Position numbers and translations under genes: made by a program. DNA of 64,000 nucleotides from Onthophagus taurus (taxonomy: Eukaryota > Arthropoda > Insecta > Coleoptera > Scarabaeidae), in NCBI RefSeq assembly GCF_036711975.1, contig NW_027248940.1, positions 6,696,001-6,760,000 of the forward strand, in the 5' to 3' direction. A model generated the notes under the pieces. That model saw only the letters and a program-made list of their open reading frames with translations, was not told the origin of the DNA and searched no databases. Positions 41,341 through 50,758 of the stretch are shown here, piece after piece (the first letter of the stretch is position 1; each line of letters begins with the position of its first letter).

Positions 41341-41714
41341 GTTAGTACGATTTCTACAAACAGTGTATTAATCGTCGCAGTAGGAGATGGAATGAATTTT
41401 AATCTGTCACCTTTCTTCAATTTGATACCCTTCCCATTTGAGCTATCATAAATCCTATTGTTTACTATAAGAGTGGTGTCCGATGGCACAATAGTGATAG
41501 AGTAAATTTCTCCTGATTCAATAGGAAAAATATAATATCTGTTGAAATTACTCAGCGCATAACTATGTCCAGCTGTCGCACCAGTCAAAGTAATATTCAA
41601 ATAAGAATAATAGTTATGTTCTATTGAGGAGGAGGAAGAAGAAGAAGAAATATGATGTCCGAACTTGTGGATAGTCATAACTAAAATGATATAATGTATT
41701 GTAGGTTTATACAA
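41313..41714 (-). CDS. Polinton-3 homologue of the SKFGKH-type beta-rich protein
   Basis: 133 aa with MTIHKFGHH near the N-terminus, a polyserine run, and a beta-rich remainder ending in hydrophobic VEIVLTCP. Same position and overlap with integrase as 4431-4856. Frame open from ATG, so possibly still coding though the neighbours are broken. Confidence 0.65.
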   Translation of the reverse strand: MYKPTIHYIILVMTIHKFGHHISSSSSSSSIEHNYYSYLNITLTGATAGHSYALSNFNRYYIFPIESGEIYSITIVPSDTTLIVNNRIYDSSNGKGIKLKKGDRLKFIPSPTATINTLFVEIVLTCPLILKEN

Positions 41715-42823
41715 TTATATGAGCTTCTCGTAACTCTTCTATAATACTATTAATTTCATTACCATGTGACGTATTACCGGCAAGCTGAGAGACTATTAAA
41801 AGTTTTAATCTATCTACTAATTCATTAGGATCATCCCAATAAATAAAATTTGACCGTTGATTGTACTGCTGCTGCATGAGACCTTCACCAGTTCTCATAC
41901 GAACAGGAACGCTTTTTACTCTAGTCCGTCGTACAACTCCTTCCGTTGTATTTAAAACAGGTGCAATTATTTGACGATACTTGTCCGACTTGTCACCTAT
42001 AATTTGTTTGCTTTTATCTTGATTTTTGTTTAATGCTGCTGTTGTTTTAAGTATTTCAACGTAATTCTTTTGATCATCACTGGTATATTGTTCTGGTTCC
42101 CTCTTGAAGATTAGCTCATACAGACCTTTCGTACCCTTATAAGTTTTATTTGCAATGGTTATATCATTCGTTTTACTACTAAAGAATATTTCACTATTTC
42201 CAATGGTATATTTATCAGTTAAAATATCAACATGAACTCCCTTGTTGCTGGAATCGAATTCATTGCTATCATCTCTAACATAGCCTTCTTGTTAGAGGAG
42301 CAAATTGTTCCAAGTATAAGAAAAATGATTCTTCAGGAATATTCATAGTTTCTGGTAATGGAGATACATCTGCTGCTGTCGCTGCTGCTGCTGCAGGTGG
42401 TGATGTTTGGGTTGGTTGCGGTGGTGGTGATGGAGATGTTGCAAAAACATCGTCATCATCATCGCTTAATATTGATATTGTTGGTGATTGAGGCGCTTGT
42501 TGTTGTTGTTGTTGTCGATGAAGTTCTGGTAGACGTGATGCTTGTACTGCTTCAGATACTCTTCTTTTCTTTGTAGGTATTACTGTTTTAAATTCTTCTT
42601 CTTTAATTTCCTCCGATTTAAGCTCCTCCTCCTCCTCCTCCTTCTTAACTTTAATAGGATGTTTAATTGTGGAAATTATTTTTTCTAAAGGGGTTGTTAC
42701 TGCTTTATATTGCTGTTGAAGCAAATGTTCAGATTTATGTTTCCTTGCTTTTAATGTATCCAATTTCTTTTTCACATTTGCTCTTGTTTTAATAAGCTTT
42801 CGTGTTAATTGTTTTGAGTCCAT
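41707..42823 (-). pseudogene. Polinton-3 coiled-coil/DDPNELVDRL protein, frameshifted
   Basis: The N-terminal part (42823-42275) has the charged helix, an acidic low-complexity stretch and poly-Q/poly-A runs. The frame shifts near 42290. The rest (to 41707) retains YKGTKGLYELIFK and the strongly conserved end YWDDPNELVDRLKLL. Homologue of 4926-6089. Confidence 0.85.
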
Positions 42824-42889
42824 GTTTTCTGTACAATGAATGAACGGTTACTGACTAATGCATGTGCTTACTGTAGAGTTTTATTGAAA

Positions 42890-42960
42890 CTATTCAGGCC
42901 GGTTTTAACCGATCCGTTTTATCCGACCGGTTTTAACCGATCTGTTTTATCCGACCAACC
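42890..42960. repeat. Short tandem repeat CCGGTTTTAACCGATCYGTTTTATCCGAC
   Basis: Two full units of about 31 bp and a partial third, each with an internal CGGTTTTAACCG near-palindrome, between two Polinton-3 genes. Confidence 0.85.
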
Positions 42961-42964
42961 GCAT

Positions 42965-43336
42965 TTATCGGTTGTAACACCGATACTTTTTCGGATTCTT
43001 CAAACCGAAACCTAACTTTCGTTTTACTTTCATCGCATTAGTATCAAACCATGCGTTAGCTTTTTCACCAATCGATGAATCTTTCGCCAATACTCTTTTC
43101 CATGCTTCTTCAGCTAATACTTTATCTGCTTTATGTCGATTGTGTAAATCTGTGTATTGTCTATAGGCTAAATTGTGACGTTTACATGCTCTATCAAGGT
43201 CATTAATACCAGGATCTCCACGTGCTAAGCGTTTCATGAGATTTGTCCCGGGTCCACAGAACTGATAGCCGGGTAAATGCAGCTCTCCACCTGTTCGTAT
43301 CACTAACATGACTGATATAGAAACATACACAATCAC
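42965..43336 (-). CDS. Polinton-3 stand-alone PLA2-like protein
   Basis: 123 aa. It shows the PLA2 Ca-loop LPGYQFCGPGT, then CKRHNLAY where Polinton-1 has CKKHDIAY. The catalytic His is kept, but the paired Asp is Asn, so lipolytic activity is doubtful. It starts with a hydrophobic stretch and ends in a basic tail without the core-like half, which is a separate plus-strand gene. It overlaps the ATPase end by 4 nt (ATGA). Confidence 0.8.
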   Translation of the reverse strand: MIVYVSISVMLVIRTGGELHLPGYQFCGPGTNLMKRLARGDPGINDLDRACKRHNLAYRQYTDLHNRHKADKVLAEEAWKRVLAKDSSIGEKANAWFDTNAMKVKRKLGFGLKNPKKYRCYNR

Positions 43337-44021
43337 AATTTTATATAGTAATGAAACCCATTACGATATCTACCATTGTTCATATCGTCCTCCTTACTGA
43401 TTACAAAAAATCCAAATCTATCTTTCCAACACATTGAACACATTTTCTTAAAGACATTGAATTTCATATCGGTTGTTACATGATCATTATAAATATGTTT
43501 TAAATTTAGATCATCTTGTTTGAAAAGTATTAAAAAGTTTGCATTATCACGTATTAAATGCTTTGGAATATGTGTGTAACTCTGACATAAATAAAAACAA
43601 TCTATTGCCTTATGTCGTCCCATACAAAAATAATCACGAATAATTGATTGTTTATCGCATCATCAAATATAAAAACCGAATCTTCATTCGTTTTAGAAGG
43701 ATGCATTATGTCATCACTACTGCTATACTCATAATACCCTAAACCTTTTATAGGCTGCAGCAATTTTCTCAAATATTCATATTTGTTTTGATACAATGAC
43801 TTTGAATACACATACACATTTTTAAATGATAGTCCATTAGGATCCTGTAATAAGCTAATTATCAGATTTGTTTTACCAGAGTTAGAAGGTCCGGATATAA
43901 TGCAACGTAGATTATTTGGAAATAAATAACTATGCTTTCTGTTTTGAGGTGATTGATTATTATTAAATTGCATTGTTACATCATCAACATTTAATGTGTA
44001 AGGTTGTTTTATCACTTTCAT
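43333..44021 (-). pseudogene. ATPase: Polinton-3 packaging ATPase, one frameshift
   Basis: First part (44021-43602): Walker A GPSNSGKTN and Walker B VFIFDD. Second part (43623-43333): MGRHKAIDCFYLCQSY and the C-terminus. A one-base frame change lies near 43650, just after Walker B. Otherwise collinear with 6141-6893. Confidence 0.88.
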
Positions 44022-44222
44022 GTTTATTGTATAACTAACTATTATATAAGTTTGATTTTGAATATATAATGTTCATTTGTCTGTTGACCATTGAAGTGAT
44101 TATCAATATCATCAATATTTAATGTGTAAGGTTGTTTTATCACTTTCATGTTTATGGTATAACTGACTCCTTTATAAGTCTGAATTTAAACATATAATAT
44201 TCATTTGTCTGTTGACCATTGA
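43980..44222. repeat. Direct duplication of the ATPase start and upstream region
   Basis: ATTTAATGTGTAAGGTTGTT...TTCATGTTTATKGTATAAC at 43982-44035 recurs at 44108-44162; the following TTCATTTGTCTGTTGACCATTGAAGTGATT also recurs (about 44070 and 44196). Period about 126 bp. Confidence 0.9.
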
Positions 44223-44237
44223 AGTGATTGGATGACC

Positions 44238-44684
44238 ATGAAGAAAGAAGCAAGTGGAAAAGAGGTTTCTTTTAATAGAGCCGTTAAAAATGCTAAAATA
44301 AAATTAAAAGAGTAAAGCACTAATGATTTGAAATCTGCTGCAAAGTTAGCTTTACGTGCCGTAAACGGTATTGTCAAAAAGAAATCTCGTTCTAGAGTTA
44401 TTACAATTCCAAAAAGCGGTGGTATACTTCCGCTCATTCCAATTTTTGCTGGTTTAAGTGCATTAGGAGCTCTAGCAGGTGGAACTGCTTCCGTTATAGG
44501 TGCTGTCAATAAAACGAAGCAAGCACAAGCGGCACTCAAGGAAAGTCAAAGACATAATCAAACGATGGAATCAATAGCTTTAGGTAAAGGTCTATATTTA
44601 AAACCATATAAAAAAGGATTAGGTGTTTTTTTAACGACACGCCAAGAAAACCATACAACAGCAGAAAGCGCTAACAAACATTGA
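44238..44684 (+). pseudogene. Polinton-3 core/pVI-like protein, one in-frame stop
   Basis: Frame from ATG 44238 (MKKEASGKEVSF) with a TAA at 44313-44315, then open to 44684. It matches the C-terminal half of the 13147-14064 protein: RVITIPKSGGILPLIPIF, a Gly/Ala-rich hydrophobic segment, RHNQTMES and YLKPYKKGLG. There is no PLA2 domain. The protease start follows 5 nt after the stop. Confidence 0.85.
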
Positions 44685-44688
44685 CTTG

Positions 44689-44907
44689 ATGCGTTATGTA
44701 AAAATATTGGGGATACCAGAGTTTAGAGGGATATTCATGCAAGATAAATTGCCTATACGTATTAATAATAATGAAAGAGGTATTATTAACTTGGATAGTG
44801 TGAAAGGGCCTGGCACTCATTGGACAGCCTATATTAAGAAGGGAAATATAATTACTTATTTTGATAGTTTTGGTAATTTAAAACCGAGTAAAGAAATTGT
44901 GAACTAT
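44689..44907 (+). pseudogene. PRO: Polinton-3 protease, 5' part, cut by gypsy-2
   Basis: From ATG 44689: IPEFRGIFM, GTHWTAYI (catalytic His) and YFDSFGNL. The gene then stops at the gypsy-2 insertion (target duplication CTAT, 44904-44907). The 3' part resumes at 59251. Confidence 0.9.
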
Positions 44908-45162
44908 AATTACAATAACCGACCGCGTTGGTTTCTTTTTTAAAAAGAGTTTTATTTAAAAAAAAAAACAATCACACAGAAAATTAAAGTAACTACGAAT
45001 TACAATTTTAACGAATTAAGATGTGGGTTATTAAGAAGTTGATTAATAACTGAATAAACAATAGATTTGTACGTGCTTTTATACTTTTTTACGTTTATCT
45101 CTTCTTCTGGTTTCGGATTACAGCCACTTGTTGGTGTTATCCTTTCTACGCGTCTGGTAACA
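44908..45162 (-). repeat. 3' LTR of gypsy-2
   Basis: 255 bp; on the element strand it starts TGTTACCAGACG and ends TGTAATT. A purine tract (GGCGGGAGG on the minus strand, 45163-45175) precedes it. Confidence 0.93.
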
Positions 45163-47330
45163 CCTCCCGCCTTAAGTTGGAAGGTCGCAGCCAAGGGTGA
45201 GATCCTTCCTTTCGTTTTGGTGCGTCTTGGGATTTCAATTCTTCCTCCCTTTCGATTCTAATTGATTTTTTCCTATAACACTTATAAATTGCATAAATTA
45301 TTATACAGGTGATTACTATAAACACGATAGTAGTGGCTGTTCCAATTGTCGTATGTTGGTGGGTGATTTCCAATTGATTTAAGTCGTCTTTTAGATCATT
45401 CAAGGCTTTTCTCGATTCATTGAACTGTTGCCATTCCATGTTTCGTAACTCTACGTCGTGTAGTTTCCAATGAGGCATTTCCTCCTCCGTATTGCTGATG
45501 TTAATCTTGTTGATTTGAAAAACCCTATTTTGGAGAGTTTTCGAATGGGTCTTGAGAATTTCATGATTCCATCTCACTTCGCATTCTTGGGAAATTTGAA
45601 TGAGATGTGGCCCCGTTATTATTTGATTTTCCTTTCTTTCCTCGCATGTTGTTACTATGCGTTCCTCTGTTCGAGTCAGTAGAAGCCATTCATTGGAACT
45701 TATTTTTTGTATTGACGGTAATGCTCTTTTATCAATTTGGTGTTTACATTGTCCCTTTTGGTATCTGTGTTTGAGTAATTGATATTCGCATGGAGTGCCC
45801 ATTTGAATATCTTTGCTGGTTGCTTGACATAGAAACTTTTTGTCCTTTATTTCTTGACATTTGTTTCCATTACTAATGTACCGCACATTATTTTCGGCAA
45901 GGTACTGGTTTTGGATATTTAGGATTCCAATGGATGAATTAAAAGATTGCGGGATAAATCTGATAATATTGGTATTTTTCATTTTCGCAAAGGGGAATTT
46001 CGATGATAAAGTGTATTTTAGTACCCTTACTGTACGCCTTTATTGTTAACGTTCTTTCAAGCGCATAGATACTATCTTCCGTAATAGGTAACGGTAATTT
46101 TTCTCGTTTGGTTTCTCGTTCAATTTTTAATAATTCCATCAGTAACAATTCGGTATCTAACATTGTTGGGTGGTAAGTTTGTAATTTTGCGAATGTTTTG
46201 GCTGTTATTACCTTTTCCATGATGGTATTGATAGTGGTAATTCCGTTCGTTAAAGCGAATATAATGCCGTAAAGATTCATCTTTTTGTTGGTTTCAAGTG
46301 CGAAAAAGCTAACATTTTGTAGTGCCTTTCCCAGTTGTAGAAGTCGTGACTTCAGAACAATTTGGTTTCTTTGCAAAAGGTCCATATTACGTTTAAATTC
46401 ATTAACGGCTTTGGTTGAAAGCGAAATTTGATCCTTTTGAATTTTGATAATCTTTTCTTGGTTCTTCGCTAAAGCTTCTATAGCTTTATCGTATCTTTCC
46501 GCGTCCTCTTGATCCAAGTTGCCGGAAATTGCCTTGATAATACCACAGTATATATAACAGACAGTACTCTCACTCAGTGGCGGCACGTTTGATGTGGCGA
46601 ATTGATTTTCAATGACCTCGAAGCCATTATTCTGGCATAAAACACAACAGGTCCGCATTAAAAATATTTAAAACGTCGAAAATATTAAATTAAAAAAGTT
46701 ATTCGCAATTAAATTTCTGAACTGATAAAAACATTAGTTATTGAGTTATATATTATATAAGTAATAACGTCATTATTTATAATATTTGATATTTTATTTT
46801 AATCTTTACACTTGTCGTTACGGCTCTGCATAAAAACAAACCTCACAGACACACTGGCGATTAGCAAGATTTAAACCAGCGTAATGGCCGCTCGCCTGCG
46901 TAATGAGGGCTGCGCATATCTTCCCGCCAAACCGAGTGAGAGTACTGTCTGTTATTTATACTGTGATAATACTTCCAAGGAAATTTGCCGCTCCTCTACG
47001 TGATCTTATTTTGGGTAATAATTGGTTTTTATTAGAGTTCATCAATTGTCGGTTTGTGTCTAATGATGACAAAGCATTTTCCAACTCTTGATAATGAGTC
47101 TTTGCCTCTTTGCTGTTGTTTAATGCTTCGTGTAGTTCATCACATCGATTGTTCATATGATTGATTTCTTCGAGTAACGGTTTTATGTCATATTGGGTGA
47201 TTATTGTCCAAGTTGAGATTTTATTCTCGGCCGTGCCCAGATATAATGGAAAAAGTGGTTCTTTTATTTCTATTAATTTGACTTCTGCTACTGCTCCGAT
47301 GACAGCGCATCTGGAACAAATCCATGCTTC
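45146..47330 (-). pseudogene. env: Errantivirus-type envelope (env), broken
   Basis: Related to insect retrovirus and baculovirus-F-type fusion proteins. On the minus strand: an N-terminal ectodomain (open frame from about 47330, overlapping the pol end), a furin-like site RSRR with a Gly/Ala-rich fusion-peptide start (about 47000), heptad-rich helices (46500-46250), Cys-containing ectodomain, and a transmembrane segment IVFIVITCIIIYAIY with a basic tail (about 45310). Breaks: the 46544-46964 insertion falls in the fusion peptide, and a frameshift lies near 45950. The ATG-started ORF at 46658 begins in the inserted DNA and is not a real start. Confidence 0.88.
46544..46964. mobile_element. 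Small non-autonomous inverted-repeat element (421 bp) in env
   Basis: Terminal inverted repeats of about 30 bp (CACAGTATATATAACAGACAG... with its complement at the right end) and an 8-bp target duplication GATAATAC (46536-46543 and 46965-46972). No ORF. The 8-bp duplication fits hAT or P superfamilies; superfamily not assigned. Confidence 0.88.
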
Positions 47331-48867
47331 AGGTGTCGTTGATGATAGGTTTGATTACCTCTTTTTGTGCTCACCTCTACGGTGTTATTATCGTTAACTT
47401 TAAGGATAGTGTAAGGACCGAAAAATGGTTTCATGAGTTTACTGCTTTTAGTGACGTTTTCCACATAAACCTTTTCTTTTACTACCCACTCTGTTTCTTT
47501 TGTTTTCTCCCTTTGTTTTCTTTGAGTGTTTTCTTTTCTTACTTCATCTTTTGCTTTTATTTTATTATAGAGCAATTTCATCCTTTCTTTATGCTTACTG
47601 ATCTGATCTTGATAAGTCATTTGATCGTAGAATAAGTCTAGGGGATTTCTTATTTTTGTATGACCAAATAGTATTTCTATCGGTGTCATTCCAGTGGCTT
47701 TACAAATGCTGTTGTTGTATGCTATCAGGGCTGTCTTCATGTGTTGTTCTTTCTGTTTACCTTCGGTATCTTCCATGCATCTTAAATGCTCAATAAGAGT
47801 TGAATGAAATCTTTCGATATTCGATTGGGATTCCGGGTTTTTGGCTGTTCCAAAGTGTAATTTGATTTTATGGAGTTCGGCTAGTTCCTTTCATAGTTTG
47901 TTGTTAAACTCCGTTCCTTGGTCACTTATTATTTCGTTTGGAACTCCGTAATATGAAAAATATGTAAGTAATGCGTTGATAATTTCTGTAGGATTTTTAC
48001 TTGATATTTTGATGGCTTGTCCGAGTCTCGAGAATGATTCAATTATCGTTAAATATTTTTCCTGTCCCACTGAAAACAGATCCACATATAATTTTTCGAA
48101 TGGCGCATCAGGCGTTTGTGTGATTGGTAATAATGTAACTTCAGGGTGTCGGTTATATTTCGATTTATTACAAGTGTTGCAATTTTTGATTATTCTTTCT
48201 ATCGTTTTCTTCATTCCTTTCCACCAATAATATCGCTGAAGGTGTTTACAAGTTTCTTCTATTCTTCGATGGTTATTCATTCCTTCGTGATATTCCGTTA
48301 CTAATTCTATTTGTCTTTCTGTGTTGGTAATTACTTTAACTCTTCTCACGCAGCGTATTATTTTTGGTCCATTGTCTGTTAGTTTTTCTGTATATACTTG
48401 ACAACAGCGATGATATAATTCTTCCTCTTCGGTATAGATATATGAAGTCCCTGAAGACGTCATGTATTCTTTGTATAGCCTGAATATTTCTTCGTCTTGA
48501 TTATTTTTAGGTATCCTTACTTCGTGAATCGTTCTCTCATCTTGTTTTCTTACTTGTACTTCTAGTTCATTATTAAGTCCTGTTTTCAGAATAAATTGTT
48601 TTCTTTTATTGTCAATAATTGTGTCCAAAATTTCTATAGTTCTTTTAGGTTGTACAGTATTAGTAGAATGTATCAGATTCTGATTCCATATCTGGTTGTT
48701 GGTCTGATATTCTGATCTCCTTTCTAGCCGTTCCTATACCTAGGCGTTTCTTTTTTGGTTCGGTCTTTTCTACTAATTTTATCGAAAGCTCATCTGCTAA
48801 TGTTAACAATTCTTCATCGTCCAATTGGGCCATTAAAGAGTCGACATCTTCCTCGTCATTTTCGGGT
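47288..48867 (-). pseudogene. pol: gypsy-2 pol, integrase part
   Basis: Seen: zinc finger H...H..C..C (ETCKHL, NCNTCNKSK, about 48180), D in LYVDLFSV, D in ISDQGTEF, then a TGA stop (47893-47891) in the same frame before the remaining integrase C-terminus (47776-47288). The segment 48629-48867, upstream to the BEL-1 insertion, has an additional frame change. Broken. Confidence 0.88.
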
Positions 48868-49274
48868 GATGTTCACGCATCACATTATTAGTTTCTTATT
48901 ATTGTTTATTTTCGTTATTCGTTATTATTTGGTTTCGGTTCGTTCCATTGATTGAGGGTGGGGGCGAACCAGTTCTTTTTTTTTTGGGGAAGTTGGTCTA
49001 AATTTTTGGTGACAGTGTGATTTTAACTTTGGTCCAGACCATACCCTCGAACGAGAATTTTAAGATATCGTGTGTCGTGAAGATAGATGAGAACCGTATT
49101 TAAAACCGAAACGAGTGAAAACAAAGTGTGCGACTTGAAGAAAGGCTGTACCGATTAATCAAAAGTCTAGCTAGTGAAGAAAAGAACAATTAACAGCGTG
49201 GTTAATCAATGGTCGGTAAGGGAATCAGCCCTGTCCCATAAAAAATTGTATTGAATGTTACTGCACATAACATA

Positions 49275-49292
49275 TGGTCCTTCGAGCCGGAT
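49275..49292 (+). promoter_or_regulatory. BEL-1 primer-binding site, tRNA-Tyr type
   Basis: TGGTCCTTCGAGCCGGAT, 2 nt after the 5' LTR; complementary to the 3' end of tRNA-Tyr. The 49293-49612 leader shows no gene. Confidence 0.8.
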
Positions 49293-49612
49293 AGTTGAGA
49301 GGGTCCGATAGTGGATCCACGTTTCTTCAAGATTTGTAAAAACTCGCCATTTTTCGTCATTTTTGGTACGTCGTCGCTCGTCTCTCTATCTTTCTATCGT
49401 TCTTTCGAAGCGCACGTCATTGCTCGTGCGTGCGCATCCTACTCTTCACATCCAGTTGTGCGTCGTCCGTCGCACTGTCCGGGTCAAGCTCCGCAGACAT
49501 CGTGGGATCCTCGTCGTTCGATCGTCCGATCAACTTATCGTCTCCCTTTCTTTTTCTCGTCCACCTAGAATTTCAACTAAATATTGCATCTTAAAATTAT
49601 TCTCACTCCGCT

Positions 49613-50758
49613 ATGAGTAAAATTACAAAAATTAAATTGAAACGTACAATTGAGTTAAACCGGCTAAAAGAGGCGGAAGAAGTCAGTCTTGCTGCAAAAA
49701 AAGACCCAAATTTAAGATCACTTCTGGAAGCACAAACTGAAACCCTTTCTCAAGTATATGAACAATTTCGAACATTGCATAATTCCGTAATTGGTCTTCT
49801 AGAAGATGATTCAGAATTCGACGAAGAAGATAAAATTCGTTTACAAGCTGATCAAATATATTTTTCCGTAAAAGCTACATGGAATGATATGTTGAAACAA
49901 AGCGTGCCGTCAACGCCCGTTGTCGACGCAGGTTCAGCAAAATTCAACCTAAATCTATCAAAGATCTCGATTCCGGTTTTCGATGGTAATATCAAGAATT
50001 GGTCATCGTTTTTTGATTTGTTTAATTCATTGGTACATAATAACCCACAATTTTCGTCAATTGAGAAGTTCCATTATTTAATCACATCGTTGATTAATGA
50101 ACCCTTAGCGATTGTAAAACATTTGCCTGTTACTGCAGATTATTATACCATCGCATACGACGCATTAAAACAAAGATACCAGAATAAAAGGCTTCTAGCC
50201 ACACATCATTACAATTTAATATACAATGCCTCGGCGATATCGCGTTCCAATGAAACCAAACATGCCGCCGACCTTCGGACTCTATCCAATATTTTTGTCG
50301 AAAATCTAGCCGCATTAAAAATGCTACAGTTTCCGGTACAACATTGGGACTTCTTGCTGTTTAATCTTCTATTAAATAAATTAGATAATAAAACACGGAC
50401 AGGATTCGAGTTGAAACATACTGACACGGAACTCCCAACATATGGCCAATTAATTTCATTCTTGGAAAATCATTGTAAAGCCTTGGAGTCCATTTTATTT
50501 ACATCCACTTTGTCATCGTCTATTACAACAACCCCAAATAAGTGTCGAAAGCGATCGACTTTCTTATCCACGAATAATAATAGTACTTCGTCGGTTCGTT
50601 TGCCCAGATGTATCGCCTGTAAAGATTCGCATTTATTAATCAAATGTCAAACATTTGCATCCAAAACTCCAGAACAAAGATTCGCATTAATCAAAAACCA
50701 TAATTTATGTTTAAATTGTTTTTCGTCTAAACATATGATGACAAATTGTCCTTCCTAA
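49613..50758 (+). CDS. gag: BEL-1 gag (up to the in-frame stop)
   Basis: 381 aa. N-terminal helix, then the BEL gag core (DUF1759-like): ISIPVFDGNIKNWSSFFDLF, EKFHYLITSL and AYDALKQRYQNKRLL. The region then enters Cys/His knuckles (CIACKDSHLLIKC, CLNCFSSKHMMTNC). It ends at TAA 50756-50758 in the middle of the knuckle region; pol continues in the same frame 93 bp on. In BEL elements gag and pol normally form one frame, so this is a point nonsense change or a readthrough signal. Confidence 0.9.
   Translation: MSKITKIKLKRTIELNRLKEAEEVSLAAKKDPNLRSLLEAQTETLSQVYEQFRTLHNSVIGLLEDDSEFDEEDKIRLQADQIYFSVKATWNDMLKQSVPSTPVVDAGSAKFNLNLSKISIPVFDGNIKNWSSFFDLFNSLVHNNPQFSSIEKFHYLITSLINEPLAIVKHLPVTADYYTIAYDALKQRYQNKRLLATHHYNLIYNASAISRSNETKHAADLRTLSNIFVENLAALKMLQFPVQHWDFLLFNLLLNKLDNKTRTGFELKHTDTELPTYGQLISFLENHCKALESILFTSTLSSSITTTPNKCRKRSTFLSTNNNSTSSVRLPRCIACKDSHLLIKCQTFASKTPEQRFALIKNHNLCLNCFSSKHMMTNCPS

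Noticed and set aside
44201-44539. 112-aa minus-strand ORF
   Set aside because: Antisense of the core-like gene at 44238-44684, which matches the Polinton-1 protein.
46620-46658. ATG at 46658 as the true start of an env-like protein
   Set aside because: The first residues come from the 421-bp inserted element, whose target duplication splits env.
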